Below are positions 52,101 to 57,669 of a stretch of 64,000 bases of DNA, one piece after another. Below the pieces are notes generated by a model. It did not search any database, was not told the origin of the DNA, and saw nothing but the letters and a program-made list of their open reading frames with translations. The stretch spans positions 94,611,890-94,675,889 of the forward strand of contig JAVMKO010000003.1 in NCBI GenBank assembly GCA_032164245.1, in the 5' to 3' direction. Position numbers and translations under genes: made by a program. Every line of letters begins with the position of its first letter. The stretch's first letter is position 1. Source of the DNA: Sternotherus odoratus. Its lineage: Eukaryota > Chordata > Testudines > Kinosternidae.

Positions 52101-55100
52101 TTGATAGTTTTCGCTCATTTCTATTCTGCATACTTAAAATTTTGCATTACACACCAAGATAGCATATGCATTTTAATAGAATTATTTAGAATACAGTGCA
52201 CACATTACTTATGCATTCTATTTACAAATATTCAGCTAAACAATCCTTTCTTAGTGGATTAAGATTTCACAAGCTTCAGAGGCTTATTAGGCAGAGAGGT
52301 GAAATGACCTTAGTGGATGCAGAGCTGCCTTCTTTTCTGAAACATTGCTCTATTAATTCTGAAATGCAAGATTCGCTGCAGTAGTCTCAGCAGTGAGCTA
52401 AATTTAAGAGAGAGACTCACCAGGGGCTCATCTCTTTTAGGCTAGTATCCTTAGGGAGTATTCCCATTCCCCTTTGACTTTCAGCAGATATTAGGTTTTC
52501 ACTTTGATCACATGTCGTGAAAAGTAGGCGTTACTCACTGGTCATAGATGAAATCTGGCCATGAAATCCCTTTCTCCTAGGAGCCTTTATATGCATTATC
52601 CACATCAGCAAATGTTTCCTGAGTATCCTTACAAGAAAAAGAAAATCACACTGATGTGAGCTGGAACTGTATCATCTAGGCAATACAGACAATACGCCAC
52701 AAAACCATTTAGAAAATAACTTGTTGAAGATTGCCTTTGCTTAACTTCTAATGACTTTGTGTGTGTGGCTTCTTTACATCTGGGATTCTGTAAATAAATC
52801 ATGAATTTCAAATATGTTCTTTTCATCCCTTAGATGAGGCAGCTGGAACCAAGACATTATGGTCTACAATTTAGAAGATTAGTTGATGAAAACATTGAGT
52901 ATTGTATTCCTGAGGCATATGAATACATGCAAGATCAGGCAAGTTTGACTAATTTTAGATAAGAACTTCTCGATATTTGTAGCCACAGCTAAATTATACT
53001 CTATAAATGTCTGTGAATTAGATACCAAATTAGATCACTATCACAGACTGTATTCTGCTACCCTTACTCACAATGGATTAAACTCTCCCATGTGCAGAGA
53101 ACTAGAGATCTAGGATATCACTTAAGCCTTGGTTTAAGCACTATTTTGAAGGCTTAAGTGTGTCTTAATGGTGCATAGACGTAGTGCTGGTGCTATGCAC
53201 ATTGGTGAATTTCACCCATTGGGTAATACCTTAATCCATAGTTAGTCCCACTGAATTCAATGATACTTGCAGCATAACACACTTCTCTAATGTGAGTAAA
53301 GGTAGCAGAATCTGACCCTTTGTTAATGGACTATTTAACAATGCAATTTATTTTTTAAATAATTAAAATATTGATTTCAATGATGTATTGAACATTTGGC
53401 TTTTGCAGTCTGTGGCAAATTACTCCCACAATATTGATGGGTCCTGCGCTTTCTCTTCTTGTGGGGGAATTCAGGGAGCCTTTCTCTTGCCTCTGAACAG
53501 GGTATTAACTGTCCCACTAGTATCCTAGAGGGGAGAAGGGGAGAGGGAGGGACCCAGGCCCGCCCTCTACTTCGGGTCCCAGCCCAGGGGCCCTGAGGAT
53601 AGCGGTAAACCACTGGGATTAGCTACTCCTTCCCCTGGACTACTTCCCTCTCCTACTCTTCAGCTTGGGGGGAGGGGGGGGGGCTTCCTGCCCTCTCTCT
53701 ACACAAGCCAGGTGTTCCTTTACTTAGGGTCTGGGTCTTTCTTAGCTCACCACAGCACTTCTCCAAACTGTTCTCTGCTCCAATGCCTCCAAACTCCTTC
53801 CAAACACCCACACCTGTCTGCCTGAGGCAGGGGTTTTTATTAAGGCCTTAATTGGCAGCAGGTGCTCCTAATTAACCTGCTGCCTGCTTCCCTAGTCTAC
53901 AGGGAGCCATGCCCTAATGAACCTGGAGCTGATATATCTCCCCTCAAACACTCTGCCACAGCTCCTTGACCTTCCTCTATCACAAATCCTACAGTTTCAC
54001 AGTTTAACAACTTGTGATGTTTTCTCTCTAACAGATATATGATGAAATAGAAATTTTTCCTTTAAATGTTTACCATGTACATCTTACTAAGACCGAGAAC
54101 ATTACTGATTTTGGTAAGTTTTAGTAAAATCCCTCCCAATGATTTTCCTTTTATTTTCTTTGTTCTTTTTTGAAACGTATTTTTTCTTCCACGAGCTTTC
54201 TCTTGGTTGACAACCTTTGAGGCACTACATGTTCAGTTTGACAAGTCTGCTAAGTGCACAAATTAGCCCTCTAAGGAATCATAGAATATCAGGCTTGGAA
54301 GGGACCTCAGGAGGTCATCTAGTCCAACCCCCTGCTCAAAGCAGGACCAGTCCGCAACTAAATCATCCCAGCCAGGGCTTTGTCAAGCCTGACCTTAAAA
54401 ACCTCTAAGGAAGGAGATTCTACCACTTCCCTGGGTAACCCATTCCAATGCTTCGCCACCCTCCTAGTGACAAAGTTTTTCCTAATATCCAATCTAAACC
54501 TTCCCAACTGCACCTTGAGACCTCCTCAGTCTTCTCTTCTGTAGACTAAACAATCCCAGTTCTCTCAGCCTCTCCTCATAAGTCATGTGCTCCAGGCCCC
54601 TAATCATTTTTGTTGCCCTTCTCTGGACTCTTTCCAGTTTTTCCACATCCTTCATGTAGTGTGGTCTTCAAAACTGGACACACTACTCCATACGAGGCCT
54701 TACCAGATGACCCAAGAATTGTTCCTCATTTGACAGTGCTGACGACTTCTTCTTCTTTTTTTTTTTTTTACACTTCTTCATTTGGGGGAGCAAGTGAACA
54801 ATTGACTTCCCCATGCCACTAAAGAAGCTGCTGAAGAGTTGGCAGGCAACTTTCCCATGCTCAACTAAATAGAAATACCCAGACTACTCTCAAAATGATT
54901 TCCTTTTTGGCAGCAAAACATTCTGTTGACCCTGTGCCAACAGGCCGTCACTTGACAGAAATTTTAACTAGCTTCTTTTCCCTGTGGGAGGTAATGCCTA
55001 AGAATATCCTTATGTTTGCTCATTGTGAAATGTGGACTTTAGTCATTCAACTGACAAGAATAATCAAGGCGGTGGAGGAAAAAAAAGAAGGAAAATATTG

Positions 55101-57669
55101 TAGAAGGAGAAATAGGAACAGAAAAAATAATAATTGGGCTCCTGATTCACTCACATTCAGGCCATTTCATTCCCACTAAGGTAGTCTTTCCATTTATTTT
55201 AATGGCATGTCTACATGGTGCATTGGTTGCACCAAAGGTGTAAATTCTAGCGTGTAGTAGTGTTTTGCACACTAATTGGCCTGTTGGTGCTCACTAAAAG
55301 TTCCAGTGTGACTGTAAATGTAGTCTTGTTTCAAAAAGTATTACTGTAACACTTGCTAGTGAATTTTGAGTCTATGCCAGCAGGCTCCACAGTGTCTAAT
55401 TTACACACAACATGCTAGTGCACACTAGAATTTACAACCCTGTGGTGTGGACTAACACATCATGTAGACAAGCTCTAATGCGAGGTTGATTGGTTCTAAG
55501 ATTATAGTCTCTTTGAGTCAAGGACTGAGACCAGAAATTTCTGTGTGAGGAACAAAATGGAGAATTCTCATGATATTACAGAAGAACTTCTTTTCCCCTC
55601 ATGCTGATTTCTGATCTCTTCCACCTCTTTGTGTCGAGCATTCTCATCTAGAAAAAGGAAACAGCCACTGAGGGGCAGCTCTTTGGGGCAAGGACTTTCC
55701 TTTTTCATGTTTATACAGCATACGTCAGAATGGGGGCCTGATCCTGATTGTGTCAGTTGTACACAAAAACAGGTTATAAACATGTAAAAATGATGCGTCT
55801 TCAGCCACTGTTTTCTCCCAGTTTTTCAAGAAATCCCATATAAAATCCTCACAATATTTTATAAACCTTCACTGGATCTGGTGATCTGTGTTATTGAAAA
55901 GCTATATTGGGCTTACTTGGAAAAACAATAACATATCTCATAATAACTATTTACATTGCCTTTAAGAGTAAAAGAAATTTACATGAGAGAATTTGTCCTT
56001 ACGGTGTGTGTGTGTACAAGTTGGGAGTGAGACATGTCACCTCCTTTTGATTATGTAGATTAAATCTACTGAACATACAAATCTAAATGAGAAATACCTG
56101 ACCAGAAATTCATCTGATTATTGTTTTAAACAGACCAAGTGGTAAGGGTAAAACCATCTTTTTTCTTAATTCCAGGATTTGCAGTCACAGCTCAAGTTGT
56201 TGAAAACCAGCATCTCACTCATATATTCATAAGTGATGTCCTTCCAGATGGTCTGGCTTACAAAGAAGGTTTGTGTCATGGCTGCACTAATCATGTTAAT
56301 GTTTTTGATTACTTTTTATTAAGTAGCAAACTTTAGGGAGCTTTAAAATTGTCTGAAAATGGTTCTTTGCTTCTACTACCTTCTTCTGACTTGATCACCA
56401 TGTACAGTAGATGAAGCCTAGGGAAAATAATTTACATAAAGTGGCACCTGGCATTGGCCACGGTCGGTAGTCAGGATACTGGGCTAGATGGACTGTTGGT
56501 CTGACCCAATACGGCCGTTCTTATGTTCAAAATCTGCTCCCAGTGCCAACACGAAACTTTGGGATGTGTATAGGGACAGAAGAGAGAAATTCTCAACGTC
56601 ACACAGTGGAACCTCCATGGTTGAATTAACCTCCATGGCTCTTAGCCCCTCTCATTTGCCTACAATAAGCAGTGATGTATGCAACAGGCTGGCTCCCAAA
56701 GAACTATCTTGTGCATCACATTGCAGGTACCACTCAAGTTCTGTACTTTGTGGTACTCATGGATTGTATGTCTCCTCATCAGCCTCTTAAGATCTCACCT
56801 TCCCCTCCACACTGCTGAACTGCATCAATTCTGCTGTGTTTGGGACTGTCTGTAAAGGAATGGGAGAATTATTCCCTTAGTCATCTGGAGTGCAGTGGTC
56901 AACAGGCTGTTGCTGATCCTAAAATGTACAAGTTAACACTATTTGGATCCAAGTGAACTCTCCCATGAAAATCTCACTCGTCAGATTTCCCTGTTGCAAT
57001 TTTGCAAGTATGAACAAATCAGCCTGATAAAGTTCCTCCTGTTTCCTGAACTGGGATCCTAAAATAAGTGTTATTTTGCCTATTGGCTTTTCAGGATGCT
57101 GAGGGCCACCTTAAAATGAACTCGTGGTCTGAGAGTTTGTTTGGTTCTTCTATCATACCCTTTTCTAAAGCTGTACGTCAGAGTGATCTTTAAGCAGAAA
57201 CAGCCTGTCATAGGTAGCACAACAAATAGCCAATCCTACAGTCATGGCGCACACACACAACTCAGTCTGACTTCAGTGGGATAACTACAGGATTAGGTCA
57301 TTTGTATAAAATATATATAATCAAAATGCAATATGGTTTGTTTTGTAGCCCTGTCCATCAGTGCTCCAGTGTTCCCTTCTTATTTTCTTTCCTTTCTCTT
57401 TCTCCCAGGGGTGAGAGTGGGCAATGAAATCTTGATTATAAATGGAGAGGCTGTGTCTGATCTTGACCTCAGGCAGATGGAGTTATTGTTTTCCGAGAAA
57501 AGTGTCACGCTCACAGTGAGAGCAAGTCATTATGACCCTAAGCGAGCACTATGCACGTCATGCTCAGATGATGACATTTCCAGTTACCCGAAAATCTTGT
57601 TACCCCCTCCTAACCAGTCACAGCTCCTGGAAGAATTTCTGGATAACTTCAAAATGAATACTGCAAATG
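12195..57669 (+). CDS. TIAM2: TIAM2, 12 coding exons, 3' half outside window
   Basis: Rac GTPase exchange factor TIAM2 (STEF). The family activates Rac1 at membranes and controls lamellipodia, neurite growth and cell migration. The joined exons (12195-13391, 16895-17330, 24371-24543, 26577-26801, 37867-38052, 39341-39487, 42814-42885, 49136-49303, 52834-52938, 54035-54113, 56176-56268, 57409-57669) read through without a stop for about 1047 codons. Their order matches the family: N-terminal serine-rich region, PHn from about residue 506, CC-Ex about 650-730, RBD about 835-905, PDZ about 917-1000. TIAM2 is preferred to TIAM1 because the MGNSES start, the [11 protein letters not shown] stretch, the WLFFKPLV start of PHn and the [12 protein letters not shown] motif match TIAM2 as I remember it. 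The DH and C-terminal PH domains are absent; the last exon ends in phase 1 with no stop, so the gene continues beyond the window. Confidence 0.95.
14346..14622 (+). mobile_element. Chimeric repeat: GTCTACACT-family start joined to hAT-like end
   Basis: The first ~115 bases match the start of the element at 34416 ('cttcactacccgcc', 'gacgcgataaat'). The remainder matches the end of the hAT-like element at 7426 ('ggagctcgggggttgg', 'catagtttgcccaccc'). The join is near 14460-14500. Confidence 0.55.
15897..15984. repeat. Palindromic repeat
   Basis: The 5' half 'agcccaatcttgtgaaatac' and 3' half 'ttgctgagtcaggcc' are imperfect inverted copies around 'actgaagtcactgggcatt'. This style of MITE-like palindrome recurs at 32238. 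Confidence 0.5.
16895..17330 (+). CDS. TIAM2: TIAM2 coding exon 2: linker and first strands of PHn, residues 400-545
   Basis: The acceptor TTTACAG|GAG follows exon 1 in phase 0. The exon starts [12 protein letters not shown], runs through an acidic Ser/Thr-rich linker ([16 protein letters not shown]) and then enters the N-terminal PH domain at [15 protein letters not shown], about residue 506. The basic KWKQYW segment is the beta-strand pattern of PH domains. The PHn-CC-Ex module in TIAM proteins binds membrane phospholipid and partner scaffolds and is needed for plasma-membrane localisation. The exon ends AAAG|GTAATT and splits a glycine codon (phase 1). The frame stays open just upstream of the acceptor, but the pyrimidine tract, AG and family alignment fix the boundary. 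Confidence 0.94.
17437..17600. mobile_element. Fragment of GTCTACAC-end element
   Basis: It starts ttaggctttgtctacact, the same end type as the elements at 20322 and 36560; the other end is not clear. Confidence 0.5.
18349..18744. mobile_element. hAT-like element rich in intact CpG
   Basis: It starts caggcttgtccagcccgcat and ends near ggacacccac, an approximate inverted pair. The interior is AT-rich yet keeps many CpG pairs (for example gccacgcgccgtacgctctc), unlike the flanks. 'gcggccca' and 'gtggcccag' motifs are typical of hAT-derived repeats. No target duplication is evident. Confidence 0.5.
18821..18834. repeat. Poly-G run
   Basis: Fourteen consecutive G, followed by agggca. Confidence 0.9.
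19371..19722. mobile_element. hAT-like element, 'ctcaacct' family, copy 1
   Basis: The left end cagggattctcaacc and right end ggttgagaaccacta are inverted. The flanks ctctacac and gtctatac agree at six of eight positions. The interior ('ttgcattgctcaggctttgg', 'ggtggagctttggctttctg') matches the element at 23711. Confidence 0.7.
20322..20613. mobile_element. MITE-like element with GTTTAC ends
   Basis: It starts gaggctaagtttactctac and ends gtgtaaacaaagcctta, an inverted pair. The interior includes two internal palindromic pieces ('ggcaggagagagctctccca', 'tttttttcacacccctgaa'). Confidence 0.65.
22937..23337 (-). mobile_element. CR1 LINE 3' fragment, antisense
   Basis: 'gccagaagggacaattgtga', 'tcatctagtctgacctcctg' and further on 'tacttatagactgcgatca' are the reverse of a reptile CR1 3' tail. 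It is truncated, as CR1 insertions normally are. Confidence 0.8.
23711..24140. mobile_element. hAT-like element, 'ctcaacct' family, copy 2, interrupted
   Basis: It starts caggggttttcaacc and is colinear with 19371-19722 ('tgttttctgcatacaaaagcc' region, 'ggaacttcggctttctgccc'), interrupted by the 122-bp MITE at 23938. The right end is lost. Confidence 0.65.
23938..24059 (-). mobile_element. 122-bp hAT MITE with perfect target duplication
   Basis: The ends tagggtgaccaga and tctggtcaccctg are inverted. It is flanked by gtcccagg on both sides (23930-23937 and 24060-24067), a perfect 8-bp duplication as made by hAT transposases. It is inverted relative to the copy at 41580 and nested in an older element. 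Confidence 0.88.
24371..24543 (+). CDS. TIAM2: TIAM2 coding exon 3: core of PHn, residues 545-602
   Basis: The acceptor is a long T-rich tract ending CCCAAAG; the first two bases complete the glycine split with exon 2. The exon encodes [10 protein letters not shown], then [18 protein letters not shown] and [11 protein letters not shown], the middle strands of the PHn beta sandwich. It is nearly identical to the mammalian protein as I remember it, the strongest conservation in the window. It ends TTTCAG|GTAATG in phase 0. Confidence 0.95.
24889..24995 (+). repeat. L2/MIR-type tail
   Basis: 'gtaagcccttcagggcaggg' and 'tagtgcctagcacaatgggg' are the familiar wording of L2/MIR-related 3' ends. 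Confidence 0.65.
26020..26396 (-). mobile_element. CR1 LINE 3' fragment, antisense
   Basis: 'cagaagggaccattatgatc' and 'tctagtctgacctcctgcaa' at the start, then 'gaggaaggcgaaaaacctcc' and 'ccaaatatggcgatcagctg', match a well-known reptile CR1 3' region in reverse. The small open frames across it are remnants without function. Confidence 0.85.
26577..26801 (+). CDS. TIAM2: TIAM2 coding exon 4: end of PHn and start of coiled-coil extension, residues 603-677
   Basis: The acceptor TTATGTAG|GCA opens [20 protein letters not shown], the C-terminal helix of the PH domain with its invariant Trp. The helical coiled-coil part follows ([27 protein letters not shown]), then [12 protein letters not shown]. 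The exon is 225 nt, phase 0 at both ends, with donor CAG|GTACTA. In TIAM proteins the CC region packs on PHn and contributes to scaffold binding. Confidence 0.95.
27847..27863. repeat. (TG)n microsatellite
   Basis: Short TG repeat of about 17 bases. Confidence 0.85.
28428..28552. repeat. Palindromic MITE-like repeat
   Basis: The ends gggtgggattttcaaaagca and tgcttctgaaaatcccat are inverted; same end type as 2341-2449. Confidence 0.65.
29542..30485 (+). mobile_element. Non-autonomous Helitron, 944 bp
   Basis: It starts TCTATATATATAAAAGTC after a host A and ends gcagggtatttttgCTAG before a host T, the expected A|TC...CTAG|T arrangement with no target duplication. A short GGGT/ACCC pairing lies just before the end. 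The centre is a G-rich array (29870-30385) between two 61-bp direct repeats (29801-29861 and 30400-30460). No Rep/helicase coding remains. Confidence 0.8.
29870..30385. repeat. G-rich imperfect tandem array inside the Helitron
   Basis: Degenerate units of roughly 30-36 bases built from 'gtgaggtgggggtg' and 'tcgggtttggtcgggg', many with runs of 4-6 G. Confidence 0.85.
30505..31188 (+). mobile_element. CR1/L3-type LINE 3' region, sense
   Basis: 'aatccatggtgcgctcacat', 'gaagggcaaccaaaatgatt', 'cagcttggaaaagaggagac', 'cctgtggaactccttgcctg' and 'ctgggctggatggacctttg' follow the order of a reptile CR1 3' end, including the C-terminal part of ORF2, broken by stops and frameshifts. It ends in a ttatg microsatellite at 31170-31188. 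Confidence 0.85.
32238..32301. repeat. Palindromic repeat
   Basis: Arms caaaggtatttaggcccc and catctaaatacctttc around 'cctaagaaatcagtgggag'. Confidence 0.6.
34010..34120. repeat. Palindromic 'gggattttc' repeat
   Basis: Starts gtgggattttcaaagat and ends gtttttgaaaaatccatg, inverted; related to 28428. Confidence 0.5.
34124..34413. mobile_element. MITE-like element with GTGTCT ends
   Basis: It starts aaggctgtgtctgaactgca and ends tgcagcatagacata, with internal 'gctgggaagtacaattccca' mirrored by 'ctgggaattgcacctttcag'. It is immediately followed by another element. Confidence 0.55.
34416..34706 (+). mobile_element. Non-autonomous element, GTCTACACT family, copy 2
   Basis: Opposite in direction to 6793-7094 and colinear with it: 'cttcactacccgctggat', 'gatcgatctatcggg', 'gacgcgataaattgatc', 'ctcgactccggaactcc', then 'cttcagctacactgaagtta' and a right end near 'ccagtgtagctcagatc'. 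Confidence 0.65.
35804..35955. mobile_element. Short MITE-like element
   Basis: Starts caaggcttgtctacctg and ends aatgtagatgagccctga, an imperfect inverted pair. Confidence 0.5.
36560..36822. mobile_element. MITE-like element with internal palindrome
   Basis: Starts gagggtttgtctacacgt and ends agtatagactaggcct. Inside, cactaggtca and tgacctagtg flank 'gtgaaagaattcttctgg', giving a near-perfect hairpin. Confidence 0.6.
37867..38052 (+). CDS. TIAM2: TIAM2 coding exon 5: CC-Ex, residues 678-739
   Basis: The acceptor CTAAATAG|ATC opens [19 protein letters not shown] and continues [18 protein letters not shown] to [15 protein letters not shown], the Ex part of the PHn-CC-Ex module and one of the most conserved stretches of the family. 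It is 186 nt, phase 0-0, with a strong donor CTG|GTGAGT. It lies 11 kb past exon 4, the longest complete intron in the window. Confidence 0.95.
38053..39340 (+). other. TIAM2: TIAM2 intron 5 (1.3 kb)
   Basis: GT-AG intron of phase 0. One old repeat fragment at about 38500-38660; nothing else recognised. Confidence 0.85.
38500..38660. repeat. Old interspersed repeat fragment
   Basis: 'gactagtgattttggggcca', 'gactgattttcagaatgtgt' and 'catttgaaaatcaggcctct' resemble a dispersed sequence also present at about 59835-59960. Class not identified. Confidence 0.4.
39341..39487 (+). CDS. TIAM2: TIAM2 coding exon 6: basic linker, residues 740-788
   Basis: The acceptor TTTAATAG|ATC starts [18 protein letters not shown] and continues through a Lys/Arg-rich linker ([20 protein letters not shown], then [11 protein letters not shown]). 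Family members have this basic, Ser-rich linker between the CC-Ex module and the RBD. It is 147 nt, phase 0-0, with donor CAG|GTAAAT. Confidence 0.93.
41221..41243. repeat. (ATT)n microsatellite
   Basis: About seven ATT units. Confidence 0.85.
41580..41703 (+). mobile_element. 124-bp hAT MITE with perfect target duplication
   Basis: Starts tagagtgaccagatg and ends caggtcaccct(a). Flanked by atgtcaag at 41572-41579 and 41704-41711, a perfect 8-bp duplication. Same family as 23938-24059, in the other orientation. Confidence 0.88.
42058..42125 (+). repeat. MIR fragment
   Basis: 'ccgcagttccccatctctaa' and 'tgcggggataatactcag' correspond to the MIR segment 'cagtttcc...catctgtaaaatggggataat'. Confidence 0.6.
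42363..42545. repeat. Compound CT / GT-TA / GA microsatellite with flanking inverted arms
   Basis: (CT)n at 42385-42436 lies between perfect arms atgtggatat (42363-42372) and atatccacat (42437-42446). It is followed by 'gtgtatatatatatgtat' repeated about three times and a GA-rich piece. The reading frames over it are artefacts. Confidence 0.9.
42814..42885 (+). CDS. TIAM2: TIAM2 coding exon 7: short linker exon, residues 789-812
   Basis: This 72-nt exon lies between acceptor CAATTTAG and donor GAG|GTAAGA and encodes [20 protein letters not shown] followed by NSTE. It matches the IFDSSGSHGFSGTQL-type segment of mammalian TIAM2 as I recall it. Both ends are phase 0, so skipping it would remove 24 residues without a frameshift. 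Confidence 0.9.
43139..43194. repeat. (GT)n(GA)n microsatellite
   Basis: About 13 GT units pass directly into about 15 GA units. Confidence 0.95.
44136..44260. mobile_element. hAT-like fragment
   Basis: Starts caggggtgagcaaactatgg and 'cccatgggccaaatctggcc', the left-end style of 7426-7980; no right end seen. Confidence 0.5.
44528..44610 (+). mobile_element. CR1 LINE 3' tail, sense
   Basis: 'gcagggggttggactagatg' and 'ccttccaaccataatattct', ending attctatga: the standard CR1 3' terminus. Confidence 0.8.
47569..47621. repeat. 29-bp tandem duplication
   Basis: 'ccttcacaaatcccctctat' plus tgtt occurs twice in a row, separated by 'ggact'. Confidence 0.85.
48106..48721 (+). mobile_element. Tigger-like element apparently split by a hAT element
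   Basis: cagtagaa (48106-48113), preceded by TA, resembles the start of a Tigger terminal repeat. The rest of that repeat (ctccgagttacaaacacc) resumes at about 48419 after the hAT element. The right end 'ggtgtttgcaactttgagga' (to about 48716) is its inverted partner. The interior 'aactgaccagtcagccacag' and 'aagaacaaccataatgtttt' recall a reptile Tigger MITE. Confidence 0.55.
48114..48420 (+). mobile_element. hAT-like element nested in the Tigger-like repeat
   Basis: Starts caggggtaggcaacctatgg and ends near aggttgctgac, an inverted pair. 'gagctgattttcagtggcac' is typical of this family. The final bases and the right target duplication appear lost. Confidence 0.65.
49136..49303 (+). CDS. TIAM2: TIAM2 coding exon 8: start of Ras-binding domain, residues 813-868
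   Basis: The exon encodes a variable lead ([20 protein letters not shown]) and then the start of the ubiquitin-like [33 protein letters not shown]. The acceptor is TTCAGCAG, so the exon may start at 49136 (an extra Gln) or 49139. The donor is AAG|GTATAG, phase 0. The lead is the least conserved part of the reading frame relative to the mammalian protein. Confidence 0.92.
49374..49972 (+). mobile_element. 599-bp hAT element with perfect target duplication
   Basis: The ends tagggtgaccaga and tctggtcacccta are inverted, flanked by gtaataat at 49366-49373 and 49973-49980. The left part shares 'atcgggacagtcccgattt' with the short MITEs. The middle is GC-rich with a long inverted repeat (49467-49614). 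No transposase frame; the reading frames on both strands are GC-rich artefacts. Confidence 0.88.
50511..50665 (+). repeat. Reptile interspersed repeat, class uncertain
   Basis: 'gtagcaccttagagactaac' and 'aagctttcgtgggctatagc' followed by 'ccacttcattggatgcatag' is a sequence I recognise as a common dispersed repeat in reptiles; I cannot assign its class. Confidence 0.55.
52834..52938 (+). CDS. TIAM2: TIAM2 coding exon 9: Ras-binding domain, residues 869-903
   Basis: The acceptor CATCCCTTAG|ATG opens [20 protein letters not shown], followed by [15 protein letters not shown], the second half of the RBD. The exon is 105 nt, phase 0-0. Its 3' boundary is CAG|GCAAGT, a GC donor; family alignment requires the exon to end here, because the next residues [13 protein letters not shown] begin exon 10. 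Reading on into the intron gives a stop within a few codons. Confidence 0.94.
53119..53218. repeat. Second copy of the 6224 repeat family
   Basis: 'cttaatggtgcatagacgta' and 'attggtgaatttcaccc' match 6224-6347. Confidence 0.5.
53411..53960 (-). mobile_element. LTR-like element, possibly a solo LTR
   Basis: Begins TGTGGCAAAT and ends CTCTGCCACA, so it has TG...CA termini with a 7-bp inverted pair. On the minus strand it contains AATAAA (within 'ttttattaaggcc' read in reverse). It is 550 bp with no coding. A clear short target duplication is not visible, so a terminal-inverted-repeat DNA element is the alternative. Confidence 0.45.
54035..54113 (+). CDS. TIAM2: TIAM2 coding exon 10: RBD-PDZ junction, residues 904-930
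   Basis: The acceptor CTCTAACAG|ATA encodes [19 protein letters not shown] and TENITDF and ends by splitting the glycine of the PDZ carboxylate-binding loop (DFG|FAV), with donor TTG|GTAAGT. It is 79 nt, phase 0 to 1, too short for a simple ORF scan, and is placed by homology and splice signals. The acceptor of intron 9 sits 74 bases past the end of the LTR-like repeat at 53411-53960. Confidence 0.93.
54277..54708 (-). mobile_element. CR1 LINE 3' fragment, antisense
   Basis: 'atcatagaatatcaggcttg', 'gtcatctagtccaaccccct', 'ggtaacccattccaatgctt' and 'ctctcagcctctcctcataa' are a typical antisense CR1 tail. Confidence 0.88.
54757..54770. repeat. Poly-T run
   Basis: About 14 T after 'cttcttc'. 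Confidence 0.8.
55205..55482. mobile_element. MITE-like element with GTCTACA ends
   Basis: Starts ggcatgtctacatggtgc and ends catgtagacaagctct, an inverted pair. Internal 'gtgtaaattctagcgtgta' is mirrored by 'cactagaatttacaaccc'. Confidence 0.6.
56176..56268 (+). CDS. TIAM2: TIAM2 coding exon 11: PDZ domain, residues 930-961
   Basis: The acceptor AATTCCAG|GA completes the glycine, then [20 protein letters not shown] and [14 protein letters not shown] occupies the PDZ peptide-binding loop position, and the [10 protein letters not shown] segment is the usual PDZ strand-helix pattern. In the TIAM family the PDZ domain binds C-terminal peptides of membrane adhesion proteins such as syndecans and neurexins. 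The donor is GAAG|GTTTGT, somewhat weak because +3 is T rather than a purine. It is 93 nt, phase 1-1. Confidence 0.93.
56269..57408 (+). other. TIAM2: TIAM2 intron 11 (1.1 kb)
   Basis: GT-AG intron of phase 1; a short sense CR1 3' end lies at 56446-56529. Nothing else recognised. Confidence 0.85.
56446..56529 (+). mobile_element. CR1/L3-type 3' end, sense
   Basis: 'cacctggcattggccacgg', 'actgggctagatggactgtt' and 'gacccaatacggccgttctt' match the last part of the CR1 copy at 30505-31188. Confidence 0.8.
57409..57669 (+). CDS. TIAM2: TIAM2 coding exon 12: end of PDZ and linker to DH, residues 961-1048
   Basis: The acceptor TTTCTCCCAG|GG encodes [40 protein letters not shown], a Cys/Ser/Asp linker ([17 protein letters not shown]) and then [18 protein letters not shown]. 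The first part is the last strand and helix of the PDZ fold; the latter motif is typical of TIAM2. The donor AATG|GTGAGG leaves phase 1, expected to complete an Asp codon in the next exon. No further exon was found before 64000. Confidence 0.94.

Larger units (their letters stand above)
49304..52833 (+). other. TIAM2: TIAM2 intron 8 (3.5 kb)
   Basis: GT-AG intron of phase 0. A 599-bp hAT-type element (49374-49972) starts 70 bases after the donor; an interspersed repeat lies at 50511-50665. Nothing recognised in 50670-52830. Confidence 0.85.
52939..54034 (+). other. TIAM2: TIAM2 intron 9 (1.1 kb), GC-AG type
   Basis: The donor is CAG|GCAAGT and the acceptor CTCTAACAG. GC-AG is the commonest non-GT variant of the major spliceosome and usually has this near-perfect flanking consensus. 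Half of the intron is the LTR-like element at 53411-53960, and a repeat copy lies at 53119-53218. Confidence 0.85.
54114..56175 (+). other. TIAM2: TIAM2 intron 10 (2.1 kb)
   Basis: GT-AG intron of phase 1 with an antisense CR1 tail (54277-54708), a poly-T run (about 54757-54770) and a terminal-repeat element (55205-55482). Confidence 0.85.

Noticed and set aside
12195..57669. Assignment to TIAM1 instead of TIAM2
   Set aside because: The domain order is shared, but the MGNSES N-terminus, [16 protein letters not shown] and [12 protein letters not shown] stretches fit TIAM2 much better than the TIAM1 sequence as I remember it.
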